64,000 nt of DNA from JANOXC01 sp031418215 (lineage in GTDB: Bacteria; Bacteroidota; Bacteroidia; AKYH767-A; OLB10), in NCBI GenBank assembly GCA_031418215.1, contig JANOXC010000103.1, positions 89,984-153,983 on the forward strand, given 5' to 3'. The notes beneath the pieces were generated by a model. The model saw only the letters and a list, made by a program, of their open reading frames with translations, was not told the DNA's origin and ran no database searches. Shown piece after piece: positions 53,117 through 61,487 of this stretch. Position numbers and translations under genes: made by a program. The first letter of the stretch is position 1. Every line of letters begins with the position of its first letter.

Positions 53117-54694
53117 ATGGAAGTACGTCCGGATGAAGTTTCAGCGATTCTGCGCCAGCAGCTTGCAAGTTTTAAAACAGCTACAGAGCTGGAAGAAGTT
53201 GGAACAGTATTACAAGTAGGCGATGGCATTGCCCGTATTTATGGGTTAACCAAAGTGCAATCAGGAGAGCTGATTGAATTTGATGGTGGCCTTAAAGCAA
53301 TTGTATTGAATCTTGAAGAAGATAACGTAGGTGCAGTAATGCTTGGTTCAGGAAATAAAGTAAAGGAAGGCGATAATGTAAAGCGCACCGGAAAAATTGC
53401 CTCTATTAAAGTAGGTGAAGGCATGCTCGGTCGTGTTGTTGATACATTGGGAAATCCGATTGATGGTAAAGGTCCACTGAAAGGTGAGTTGTATGAAATG
53501 CCGCTGGAGCGCAAAGCACCAGGTGTAATTTTCCGTCAGCCGGTGAATGAGCCGTTGCAGACAGGTATTAAGGCTATTGACTCCATGATTCCAATTGGAC
53601 GTGGACAGCGTGAGCTTGTTATTGGTGATCGCCAAACAGGAAAAACGGCTGTTTGTATTGATGCCATCATCAACCAAAAAGAATTTTATGAGCGCGGCGA
53701 ACCTGTGTTTTGTATATATGTTGCTATTGGTCAGAAAGGATCAACAGTGGCCAACATTTTAAAGATCCTTGAAGAGCGTGGTGCCATGGCTTATACTTGT
53801 ATCGTTGTAGCTACAGCATCAGACCCTGCACCAATGCAATTTTATGCACCAATGGCAGGAGCTGCAATTGGGGAGTTCTTCCGCGATACCGGTCGTCCTG
53901 CATTATGCGTGTATGATGATTTATCAAAACAAGCTGTTGCCTACCGTGAAGTATCTCTTTTATTAAGAAGACCTCCGGGACGTGAAGCATATCCGGGTGA
54001 TGTATTTTATCTACACAGCCGTTTACTCGAGCGTGCAGCAAAAATCATTAAAGATGACGGCATCGCTTCTAAGATGAATGACCTTCCCGATTCACTGAAA
54101 GGAAAAGTAAAAGGCGGCGGTTCTTTAACTGCATTGCCAATCATTGAAACACAAGCAGGTGACGTATCAGCCTATATCCCAACCAACGTAATTTCCATTA
54201 CTGATGGACAGATATTCCTTGAGGCCAACTTGTTTAATGCCGGTGTTCGTCCTGCTATCAACGTTGGTATTTCTGTATCACGTGTTGGAGGAAATGCACA
54301 GATCAAGTCAATGAAAAAAGTGGCAGGTACCTTGAAGTTAGATCAGGCACAATACCGCGAGCTGGAAGCATTTTCAAAATTCGGTTCTGATCTGGATGCT
54401 GCTACTAAAGCTGTTATTGATAAAGGATCACGCAACGTGGAAATATTAAAGCAACCACAGTACACACCGTTTGCTGTTGAAGATCAGATCGCCATATTGT
54501 ATTGTGGAACGAAAGCTTTATTGAAAGATGTTCCATTAAACAAGGTGAAAGAGTTTGAAGCTGCCTTTTTAGATATATTGCGTCAACAACACAAATCAGT
54601 GCTGGAGCAATTGAAGAAAGGGGTAATCAATGATGAGATCACCGGAACGCTAGAGAAGGTTGCGAAGGATTTGACTAAGAAATATGCTAAATAA
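53117..54694 (+). CDS. atpA: ATP synthase F1 subunit alpha
   Basis: A 525-residue alpha subunit. It begins EVRPDEVSAILRQQLASFKT, has the Walker A motif GDRQTGKTAVCIDA (near residue 170), the DDLSKQAVAYREVSLLLRRP segment and the arginine-finger region (AINVGISVSRVGGNAQIK), and the alpha-specific tail. It contributes the non-catalytic nucleotide sites of F1. The gene is intact, in contrast to atpE. It is followed by the cassette 54696-55133. Confidence 0.97.
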   Translation: MEVRPDEVSAILRQQLASFKTATELEEVGTVLQVGDGIARIYGLTKVQSGELIEFDGGLKAIVLNLEEDNVGAVMLGSGNKVKEGDNVKRTGKIASIKVGEGMLGRVVDTLGNPIDGKGPLKGELYEMPLERKAPGVIFRQPVNEPLQTGIKAIDSMIPIGRGQRELVIGDRQTGKTAVCIDAIINQKEFYERGEPVFCIYVAIGQKGSTVANILKILEERGAMAYTCIVVATASDPAPMQFYAPMAGAAIGEFFRDTGRPALCVYDDLSKQAVAYREVSLLLRRPPGREAYPGDVFYLHSRLLERAAKIIKDDGIASKMNDLPDSLKGKVKGGGSLTALPIIETQAGDVSAYIPTNVISITDGQIFLEANLFNAGVRPAINVGISVSRVGGNAQIKSMKKVAGTLKLDQAQYRELEAFSKFGSDLDAATKAVIDKGSRNVEILKQPQYTPFAVEDQIAILYCGTKALLKDVPLNKVKEFEAAFLDILRQQHKSVLEQLKKGVINDEITGTLEKVAKDLTKKYAK

Positions 54695-54695
54695 T

Positions 54696-55133
54696 GCAGA
54701 ATTCAGAATGTAGAATTCAGAATTAAATATTGAATGGAAAAGGAGAATGTAATTCTTAACAAAACATTTGAATTTGCCTGCGATATTCAGGATTTAGAAG
54801 ATAAACTTGTTGAAGTGAAAAAGTTTGTACTTGCAAAACGAGTTGCCAGAAGTGGAAGCAGCATTGGTGCTAATGTTCGGGAAGCACAGAGAGCAGTAAG
54901 TCCTGCAGACTTTATCAATAAAATGTCAATAGCCTTAAAAGAAGCTGATGAAACATCCTAATGGTTTGCTATCATTGAAAGAAAAGTATTTAAGATAGAA
55001 GATAAGTTACAAAAAGAGATACAGGAAATAATCAGTATCCTCGTTACAATAATCAATTCATCAAAAAAGAATAGATAAAATCAATAGTTCAGCAAAATGC
55101 TTATTCTGCATTCTGCATTCTTAATTCTGAATT
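54696..55133. repeat. Inverted heptanucleotide arms enclosing a four-helix-bundle pseudogene
   Basis: Left arm 54696-54723: GCAGAAT, TCAGAAT, GTAGAAT, TCAGAAT. Right arm 55103-55130, reverse orientation: ATTCTGC, ATTCTGC, ATTCTTA, ATTCTGA, then ATT. The left arm starts 2 bp after the atpA stop and the right arm ends 10 bp before the atpG ATG, so the unit exactly fills the junction. The unit family equals that between atpE and atpF. Confidence 0.85.
54734..55078 (+). pseudogene. Four-helix-bundle protein (23S rRNA intervening-sequence type), nonsense-mutated
   Basis: Codons 1-75 encode the family start: ILNKTFEFACDIQDLEDKL, KRVARSGSSIGANVREAQRA and INKMSIALKEADETS. At 54959-54961 TAA interrupts, where the family has a Tyr before Trp (ETxYW); the same frame then continues WFAIIERKVFKIEDKLQKEI and ends at TAA 55076-55078, giving a normal total of about 114 residues. 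A single T to A change (TAT to TAA) explains it. This family is best known from 23S rRNA intervening sequences. Here it sits between atpA and atpG inside inverted arms. Confidence 0.85.
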
Positions 55134-55142
55134 AAAAAAAGA

Positions 55143-56030
55143 ATGGCCAATTTAAAAGAAGTTCGTTTACGTATCATTTCTGTTAGCAGTACGCAACAGA
55201 TCACCAAGGCAATGAAGATGGTGAGTGCGGCAAAATTGCGCAGGGCACAAAATGCCATTACACAATTGCGCCCTTATGCCAATAAGCTGAGTCAAATAAT
55301 GTCAAATGTTTCAGGGGCTTCCGGAAGTAATGATGGTGGTGCTTTCGCTACAGCACGTGAGGTAAATAATGTATTAATCATTGCCATCAACTCTAACCGC
55401 GGACTGGCCGGTGCATTTAACAGTAATATCATCCGTACTGTGAATCGTTTGATCAGCGATGATTATGCTGACCTAAGGAAGAATGGTGGCGTGAAAGTGT
55501 TAAGTATCGGAAAGAAAGCCGGTGATTTCTATGCGAAGACTAAGGACCTGTCTCTTGGCAATCATAATGACATCTATAATAACCTGAATTTCGAAGCGGC
55601 ATCAAAAATTGCCACACAGATCATGTCGGATTATAAAGAAGGAAAATTTGACAAAGTAGTTATTGTATACAACCTGTTTAAGAATGCTGCTGTTCAATAT
55701 GTGCAAACTGAGCAGATGCTTCCGTTGCAACAACAATCTGTTGATAAAGAAGCGATGAAGAAGATGTCAACTGATTATGTATTTGAGCCGGGCAAAGAGG
55801 AAATAGTAAAAGAACTCATTCCAAAAAGTATTCGTACGCAATTGTATAAAGCATTACTTGATTCACATGCCAGTGAGCATGGAGCACGTATGACAGCTAT
55901 GAACAAAGCCACAGACAATGCCGGTGAACTTATACGTGACTTGCGCATATCTTATAATAAAGCAAGACAGGCATCCATCACCAATGAAATTTTAGAAATT
56001 GTTGCTGGAGCAGAAGCATTGAAAGGATAA
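55143..56030 (+). CDS. atpG: ATP synthase F1 subunit gamma
   Basis: A 295-residue gamma subunit. It begins with the rotor helix (LKEVRLRIISVSSTQQITKAMKMVSAAKLRRAQ) and ends with the matching C-terminal helix (HGARMTAMNKATDNAGELI, YNKARQASITNEILEIVAGAEAL). A typical insertion is visible in the middle (SSGN-like Rossmann part, VNNVLIIAINSNRGLAGAFN). It is the central rotating shaft. The gene is the last of the cluster, followed by a strong terminator. Confidence 0.96.
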   Translation: MANLKEVRLRIISVSSTQQITKAMKMVSAAKLRRAQNAITQLRPYANKLSQIMSNVSGASGSNDGGAFATAREVNNVLIIAINSNRGLAGAFNSNIIRTVNRLISDDYADLRKNGGVKVLSIGKKAGDFYAKTKDLSLGNHNDIYNNLNFEAASKIATQIMSDYKEGKFDKVVIVYNLFKNAAVQYVQTEQMLPLQQQSVDKEAMKKMSTDYVFEPGKEEIVKELIPKSIRTQLYKALLDSHASEHGARMTAMNKATDNAGELIRDLRISYNKARQASITNEILEIVAGAEALKG

Positions 56031-56050
56031 AAGATTCATTAAATATATAT

Positions 56051-56084
56051 AAAACCGGATTGTTTAGACAGTCCGGTTTTTTTT
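56051..56084 (+). terminator. Rho-independent terminator of the atp operon
   Basis: AAAACCGGA (56051-56059) pairs with TCCGGTTTT (56072-56080) with an inner TGT/ACA pairing, followed by eight T. It lies 20 bp after atpG. Confidence 0.9.
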
Positions 56085-56275
56085 ATTCTAAATTTATTTT
56101 GACAAAGTCAGCAGCGTGGATAAAATGCATTTTGAAATAAACAACAAGGTTCCACCAATACACCATTACTTCCCATTCTGATGAATAATCTTTTATTTTC
56201 TTGGATTTTTCACACACATGCAACCTGACTTCGCATTTCTGCGTCATTAACATAAACTAAAACATCCAACTTACT

Positions 56276-57355
56276 ATGAAAAGAAACAATACTTTCCGGA
56301 TTATCATTATTTTCCTGTTTTTCATCATTAAACAATCCTTTGCCGACCATTTACCGGGAAGCTATATTACTGTTCGAAACGCTGGCACCAGTAATATATA
56401 TACCATCAAGGTAGTATATTACCGTGATTGCCAGGCTTTATCGGCTCCGGCACAAACAGCAGTTAATTATACAATTAATGGTGGCCCACCATCCTCCATC
56501 CTCCTTCCTTTGATATCATCAACAGCTATCCCCCTTTTATCCTGTACCCCTAACGGTTTCACCACCTGTGCAAACGGAACCGGAGTAGATGAAAATATTT
56601 ATGAAACGAATATTGCGCTATTACAACCCGCAAAATATATTTTCTACGATGAGGTTTGCTGCAGAATTCCTATAAACACTTCCTTTAACACCTCTGCTTC
56701 TTACAATGAAGCAACCCTTGATCTTCTTTCTGCTCCCGGAAATAGTTTGCCTGACTTTATAGCACCACCGGAATTTTATTTTTGCTTAAACAATCCGAGT
56801 ACCTTTCAATGTGCTGCAATTGATAGTGATGGTGATTCATTGGTTTATTCATTGATTCCCGCATTAGACAATAGTTCAGGGACACTTACAAATATTGTGT
56901 ATAATTTGCCTTACAGTCACCTAAACTTCATTGCATCTTCGGCTCCCCCCACCTTTGATACTTTAAGCGGTATGGCATCATTCACGCCTAATCAAATCAT
57001 GAAAGGGCTTGTTGTATGTAAAGTTGAAGAGTACAGAAATGACACGCTAATCGGATCAATCATGAGAGAGACCCGAATATCAATTAACAATGGAACGGTG
57101 GGAATAATTGAAAGAAGCAACCATACTATCGATATTTATCCTAATCCTGTAAACAATCAAATCCATTTTACAACATCAAGAAAAATAAAATCCTGGATAA
57201 TTGGAGATATAACAGGCCGGACTCTAAAAAGTGGTGCTGCAATGACAACTGACACAAAGCACACCATCTCAGTGACTGATCTTCCTTCAGGAATTTATTT
57301 TATTCATTTGTTCGAAGAATCCGGATTTGTTACGGAAAAATTTATCAAAGAATAA
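56276..57355 (+). CDS. Secreted T9SS type A protein with YRDC-type N-terminal domain (copy 1)
   Basis: A 359-residue protein. After the signal peptide (residues 1-23) comes a domain seen in many Bacteroidota surface proteins, ADHLPGSYITVRNAGTSNIY ... VVYYRDC, continuing through Cys pairs, NSLPDFIAPPEFYFCLNNPS and a long beta-rich part. It ends with a T9SS type A domain (IYPNPVNNQIHFTTSRKI ... LPSGIYFIHLFEESG). It is a tandem paralogue of the next gene, with similar 3' flanks. Function unknown. Confidence 0.85.
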   Translation: MKRNNTFRIIIIFLFFIIKQSFADHLPGSYITVRNAGTSNIYTIKVVYYRDCQALSAPAQTAVNYTINGGPPSSILLPLISSTAIPLLSCTPNGFTTCANGTGVDENIYETNIALLQPAKYIFYDEVCCRIPINTSFNTSASYNEATLDLLSAPGNSLPDFIAPPEFYFCLNNPSTFQCAAIDSDGDSLVYSLIPALDNSSGTLTNIVYNLPYSHLNFIASSAPPTFDTLSGMASFTPNQIMKGLVVCKVEEYRNDTLIGSIMRETRISINNGTVGIIERSNHTIDIYPNPVNNQIHFTTSRKIKSWIIGDITGRTLKSGAAMTTDTKHTISVTDLPSGIYFIHLFEESGFVTEKFIKE

Positions 57356-57633
57356 ATTCTGTATCCTCATCACAATATTAATTAAGCATGTAACGGCGAA
57401 GGGAATATTGTGAAAAACTGAATCAGGCAACTTTACATGAGGTCGTGTTTTTTAGCAAAAATCTTAAAACACAAGACCACCTTTATATCTTGCATACCAT
57501 GCTTTCGCATTTAATTAGTTTTGGCAAATAAGCTTTCAAGTAGAAATTATTTGATGTACTCCTTTTTTCAATTTTATTTGCATGCCACTTTAACCCTGAT
57601 TCAATCGTCTTTATTACTTAAACTGCAGATAAA

Positions 57634-58725
57634 ATGATTGCATGGAGAACAATTTGCCGATATATATTGTTAAGTTTAATTATTGGTTTTTCATGCGTTA
57701 AATATGCAAAAGCAAGTCATGCTTCAGGAGCTTATATTACAGTTAACTATTCGGGCTCTGGAAATAATTTCCAGGTTAAATATGTTTTTTATAGGGATTG
57801 TTCGGGAATTCCTGCATTACCTAGTTTAACGATGGACTATTCCTGGAACAATGGGGCAAGTAGTGCTTCCATTAATTTACTAATGACAACCACAACAACC
57901 CCAGTCGTGAATTGCATGCCAGTTGGTGGCATTTCCTGCAGCAACTGGATTGGAATAGAAGAATGCGTTTACACAGGAAATGTAATTCTAAATCCTAGCA
58001 ACATTTATCTTTTCGAAATATTGGAATGCAACAGAAGTTTTGCTACAATGTCCGTAGGCTCTAATTGTCTTTATAGCAGTGCAATCTTAAATCTTCAAGC
58101 GGCTCCGCAAAACAGCTTACCGGATTTTAATATACAGGCACAACTATATTTTTGTCTTAATCAAAACATCAATTACAACAACAGTGCAACAGATATTAAT
58201 GGAGATTCTATTGTTTATTCCCTTGTTCCAGCAAATGGCAATTCAATTAATATTCCATTGTATACCGCTCCTTACTCCTACTTATATTTTATCAATTCCT
58301 CAATTCCAATCATTCTTGATTCATTAACTGGTTTTGTGTCTTTTACTCCTGACCTCATCCAGATTGGCTGGATTGTAATAAAGGCAGATGAATACAGGAA
58401 CGGAATTTTAATTGGCTCCATTAGAAGAGAGACCGTGATGCATATTGTCAATGGAACGGTTGTTGTTCCGGAATTAAAAGACGCGGAAACAATTGTAGTT
58501 TTTCCTAATCCTACTGCTGACATTTTACATTTTCAAAATAAGCAAAAGCTCAATATTTACCAATGGGTGATAACTGATGCTTCCGGAAGAATACTAAAGT
58601 CCGGCAATGAAACAGGTAATGATTTTGCTCAAACAATTACTGTGAATGAACTTTCACGCGGGATTTACTTTTTGCAAATTGTGAACGGGGATGGTATTAC
58701 TGCCGGGAAGTTTGTTAAAGAATAA
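57634..58725 (+). CDS. Secreted T9SS type A protein with YRDC-type N-terminal domain (copy 2)
   Basis: A 363-residue paralogue of the preceding protein: SHASGAYITVNYSGSGNNFQ ... YVFYRDCSGIP, NSLPDFNIQAQLYFCLNQN, DEYRNGILIGSIRRET and a C-terminal T9SS type A domain (VFPNPTADILHFQNKQKL ... LSRGIYFLQIVNGDG). The 40 bp after the stop closely match those after copy 1 (AATAAATTC, CTCATCACAA and TTAATTAAGCA in the same order), which indicates a tandem segmental duplication that included the 3' flank. Function unknown. Confidence 0.85.
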   Translation: MIAWRTICRYILLSLIIGFSCVKYAKASHASGAYITVNYSGSGNNFQVKYVFYRDCSGIPALPSLTMDYSWNNGASSASINLLMTTTTTPVVNCMPVGGISCSNWIGIEECVYTGNVILNPSNIYLFEILECNRSFATMSVGSNCLYSSAILNLQAAPQNSLPDFNIQAQLYFCLNQNINYNNSATDINGDSIVYSLVPANGNSINIPLYTAPYSYLYFINSSIPIILDSLTGFVSFTPDLIQIGWIVIKADEYRNGILIGSIRRETVMHIVNGTVVVPELKDAETIVVFPNPTADILHFQNKQKLNIYQWVITDASGRILKSGNETGNDFAQTITVNELSRGIYFLQIVNGDGITAGKFVKE

Positions 58726-58840
58726 ATTCAGCATACTCATCACAAAATTAATTAAGCACTAAGGTGAATAATCTAGCTAGAAAAAATTAAACTACATGCC
58801 CGATACAAAACCTAGCTCATCCATCAAAACATGAAAAAAA

Positions 58841-58859
58841 CCTAAGGGTATACCCCTAA
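58841..58859. promoter_or_regulatory. Palindromic box upstream of the NarL-type regulator gene
   Basis: CCTAAGGGTATACCCCTAA (palindromic core GGGTATACCC) lies 78 bp before the regulator ATG at 58938. An identical 19-mer occurs at 61414-61432 upstream of the probable sRNA. A role as binding site of the regulator is inferred. Confidence 0.6.
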
Positions 58860-58918
58860 TCTTTCCGGTTAATGGGGTTTATTTTTACTAATCGGTGGTA
58901 TTTAAAACGAATTTGCAT

Positions 58919-58926
58919 TACTTTTC
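58919..58926 (+). promoter_or_regulatory. Weak TAnnTTTG-like element before the regulator gene
   Basis: TACTTTTC (one mismatch) ends 11 nt before the ATG at 58938, which places the palindromic box near -80. Confidence 0.35.
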
Positions 58927-58937
58927 ACCAATCAACC

Positions 58938-59603
58938 ATGGAATCCAAATCCAACGTCTTAATTATTGATGATCATCTTCTTTTCAGGGAAGGGTTTGAG
59001 GCTTTACTAAAAGGCGTTGATATCATCAACAATATTTTTCAGGCTGGCACAGAAGAAGAGGCAAACCACATCCTTACCAACTACAACATACAACTTGTTT
59101 TTATGGACATCAAGTTAGAAGGAATCAGTGGTATTGACCTTACTAATAAAATACGCAAGGCATACAAACACATTAAAATCATCGGCGTAAGCATGTATGC
59201 CGACAGAAGCAATCTTGCCAAAATGATTAATGCTGGAGCGAAAGGTTATCTTCCAAAAAACACTTCTTTTAAAGAAGTGAATGAAGCCATACAAGCAGTC
59301 ATGAACGGAGAACGCTATTTTTCAGCAAGCATACTTGCCAACATCAGCACAACACCCGTGAGCGCAAAAGGACAAAACAGCAAATACGGAATATATACAG
59401 CCCTCTCTCCTCGCGAACTGGAGATACTTTCTCTTATCTGCCTAGGATTTACCAGTGCTGAGATCAGCATGAAATTAATAATATCCCTGAAAACAGTAGA
59501 ATCACATCGCTATAATATCCTGTCTAAACTCAATGCAAAAAATATGGCCGATGTAATTCTTTATGCTGTAGAAAATGGAATTCTAAATTCAATTATACAT
59601 TAA
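58938..59603 (+). CDS. NarL/LuxR-type response regulator
   Basis: With the start at 58938 the product has 221 residues. The receiver domain has IIDDH (9-13), phospho-acceptor D57 (LVFMDIKL) and a Lys in GYLPKNTS. The C-terminal LuxR-type helix-turn-helix reads LSPRELEILSLICLGFTSAE ... KTVESHRYNILSKL. A frame to 58872 would add 22 atypical residues. It begins an operon of four genes with a histidine kinase at the end. A palindromic box 58841-58859 suggests autoregulation. Confidence 0.9.
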   Translation: MESKSNVLIIDDHLLFREGFEALLKGVDIINNIFQAGTEEEANHILTNYNIQLVFMDIKLEGISGIDLTNKIRKAYKHIKIIGVSMYADRSNLAKMINAGAKGYLPKNTSFKEVNEAIQAVMNGERYFSASILANISTTPVSAKGQNSKYGIYTALSPRELEILSLICLGFTSAEISMKLIISLKTVESHRYNILSKLNAKNMADVILYAVENGILNSIIH

Positions 59604-59631
59604 TTAATAACCCACTAAAAAAACTAAAAAC

Positions 59632-59943
59632 ATGTTCGACGGACACGAAAATCACGACATCACACTTGCTGCTGCTGCAGAGCTTACTAAACGTTACAGG
59701 GACCAAATGTCTGCTGGAGAACTCAAAGGAGGATTCTTTGGTAAAGATGCATTGTTAAGAATACTGAATCAAAATGATTGTGTTGGAATCCGTTTTTATT
59801 ATGGTTTAAACACCCAGGATATCCAGGTTATGGTGCTTGCAGGTGCATTGGCCAACGGTGATGATATGACGGAAGGTGTTTTGGCGGAAGCATCTATTCC
59901 TTGCCCTACATTTTGCGGAGATGACAATGTTTTGAATACTTAA
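59632..59943 (+). CDS. Bacteroidota-specific small protein of unknown function
   Basis: A 103-residue cytoplasmic protein. Visible features are ELTKRYRDQM, VGIRFYYGLNTQDIQVMVL and a C-terminal CPTFC. Similar small proteins are frequent in Bacteroidota and share the pattern GIRxYYG ... VLxG plus a terminal CPxxC. No enzymatic motif is seen; the Cys pair could bind metal or be redox active. It lies 28 bp after the regulator, in the same operon. Confidence 0.7.
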   Translation: MFDGHENHDITLAAAAELTKRYRDQMSAGELKGGFFGKDALLRILNQNDCVGIRFYYGLNTQDIQVMVLAGALANGDDMTEGVLAEASIPCPTFCGDDNVLNT

Positions 59944-59955
59944 CCTCTACCCTTA

Positions 59956-60618
59956 TTGAAATTCTTCTTTCTGGCCCAACTGGCTGTTGCCTCTTCTGCA
60001 ATAACGGCCCTCCTGTTTTATATTAGGAGAGCACAATTTACATTTTACCCACTCAGTATTTTATTTATATATATTCTACTGAGTGGGTTAACAGATGTTT
60101 TCACTACTGCTATGAGCTTTTTTCATATCTCTAACATCAATGCAATTAATATCTTCTATTTGTTGCAATTTATGCTGCTGGTATCATTTCTGCTGAACCA
60201 GTTTAAAAACAAAATCTTTATCCTGATTTGCATTTCTTCTGCCACGGCTATTGCCGTTTACTCCATACTGGATATTTACAATAATTTTTCACTTTTAAAA
60301 ATTGCTGTCCAATCTATTTCCATGCAAGGGGTTTGCCTTTCATTAGTATCAATTCTGGCATTATTATCTAAAACGTTTAAAACAAATATGATGTTGACAC
60401 TAGACCCAATGTTCTGGTTCATATCTGCCATACTCATTTATTTTAGCTTAAGTACGCTGGCCTTTGTTACCGCGGAAATACAACTCGAAAATGTTGATTC
60501 TATCCGGAAATATACCTGGATGATCAATGCTTTTGCCACTATACTCTCCAATGTCTTATATTTATTAGGTCTGCGATGCCTGAAAAATCAATTGAAATCG
60601 TCTTTGCCATTTATATAA
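59956..60618 (+). CDS. Multi-pass membrane protein of the two-component operon
   Basis: A 220-residue protein with about seven hydrophobic segments and few charges in between (FLAQLAVASSAITALLFYI ... NAFATILSNVLYLLGLRC). The likely start is TTG at 59956, 12 bp after the preceding stop; no better ATG precedes the first helix. The end overlaps the kinase start by 43 bp, so translation is coupled. It may be the sensory input for the kinase, which itself has just one membrane helix. Family not recognised. Confidence 0.65.
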   Translation: MKFFFLAQLAVASSAITALLFYIRRAQFTFYPLSILFIYILLSGLTDVFTTAMSFFHISNINAINIFYLLQFMLLVSFLLNQFKNKIFILICISSATAIAVYSILDIYNNFSLLKIAVQSISMQGVCLSLVSILALLSKTFKTNMMLTLDPMFWFISAILIYFSLSTLAFVTAEIQLENVDSIRKYTWMINAFATILSNVLYLLGLRCLKNQLKSSLPFI

Positions 60619-61331
60619 CATCAGGCATTTTTTTAATCCTGCTGTTATTTTCCTTTGTCATTATATACAACTTTGTAAAGATAAAGGTTAGCAGAGAGCG
60701 TGATATATTAAAAGCCGTATTCGAAACTGCTGAGTCGGAGCGGAACCGTATAGCCGATGATTTGCACGACTCATTAGGCAGCAACATCGCTGTTTTGAAA
60801 ATGTACAATGAATTGCTGATGCTGAAACCTGCTGCTCACGATGTAGAAAATACACTTCGAAAAAATTCCGATATCATTGATAAATTAATCGGCGAAATCC
60901 GTTTGATTTGCCGCAACCAATCGGGGAAGTTCATCACTGACAATGGCATAGTACATGAATTGGTGTGCCTGCAAAACTCCATGTCGGGATTACTCAACAT
61001 ACAACTGCTGCAAATGGAAAACATTCCTAATCACCTGAACTCAGACTTTACCATTCATTTATTTCGCATTATACAGGAGCTTTTGCAAAATGCCATTAAG
61101 CACAGTCATTGTCGATTGGTGTCGATTGAATTTAACAACAAAGGAAATCACTTGTACATGTTTTTCGATGATGATGGCATTGGCATGCCCGCTTCCATAT
61201 ATAAGGATCGTTCAGGAATCAAAAACATTAACGGCAGGGTTAAAATATTTAATGGCAGTCATCACATCACCAATAAAGAAAACAAAGGAACCCATCATGT
61301 TTTCTCCTTTCCGCTTAACAAAATCAGCTGA
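60576..61331 (+). CDS. Sensor histidine kinase (HisKA_3, NarX-like)
   Basis: A 251-residue kinase. One membrane helix (residues about 8-33) is followed by a HisKA_3 domain with H64 (ERNRIADDLHDSLGSN) and a HATPase domain with an N box (IIQELLQNAIKHSH), FDDDGIGMP and SGIKNINGRVKI. It lacks a periplasmic sensor domain, so the preceding membrane protein may supply it. It should phosphorylate the NarL-type regulator at the start of the operon. Confidence 0.9.
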   Translation: MPEKSIEIVFAIYITSGIFLILLLFSFVIIYNFVKIKVSRERDILKAVFETAESERNRIADDLHDSLGSNIAVLKMYNELLMLKPAAHDVENTLRKNSDIIDKLIGEIRLICRNQSGKFITDNGIVHELVCLQNSMSGLLNIQLLQMENIPNHLNSDFTIHLFRIIQELLQNAIKHSHCRLVSIEFNNKGNHLYMFFDDDGIGMPASIYKDRSGIKNINGRVKIFNGSHHITNKENKGTHHVFSFPLNKIS

Positions 61332-61413
61332 ATTGATTTGAACTATCCTCCTTACATTTCCCAAAAGAGCGCTTCGCTGATTTCCCTCAAATAAGCTGCG
61401 GTTAAGCCTTTTA

Positions 61414-61450
61414 CCTAAGGGTATACCCCTAAAATATAGGGGTAAACCCT
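61414..61450. promoter_or_regulatory. Two inverted regulator boxes 20 bp apart upstream of the probable sRNA
   Basis: Box 1 (61418-61430) AGGGTATACCCCT lies within a 19-mer identical to 58841-58859. Box 2 (61438-61450) AGGGGTAAACCCT is its inverted near-copy with one difference. Their centres are 20 bp apart (two helical turns), and box 2 ends just before the candidate -33 element. The pair also forms a 16-bp hairpin. Confidence 0.65.
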
Positions 61451-61451
61451 T

Positions 61452-61483
61452 ATTGTTTAGCAGTTTTTTTCTATATTAATTTG
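61452..61483 (+). promoter_or_regulatory. Candidate sRNA promoter
   Basis: ATTG (61452-61455) and TTAATTTG (61476-61483), one mismatch from TAnnTTTG, are separated by 20 bp, matching the Bacteroidota -33/-7 spacing. The start would be near 61488. Confidence 0.5.
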
Positions 61484-61487
61484 GAGC

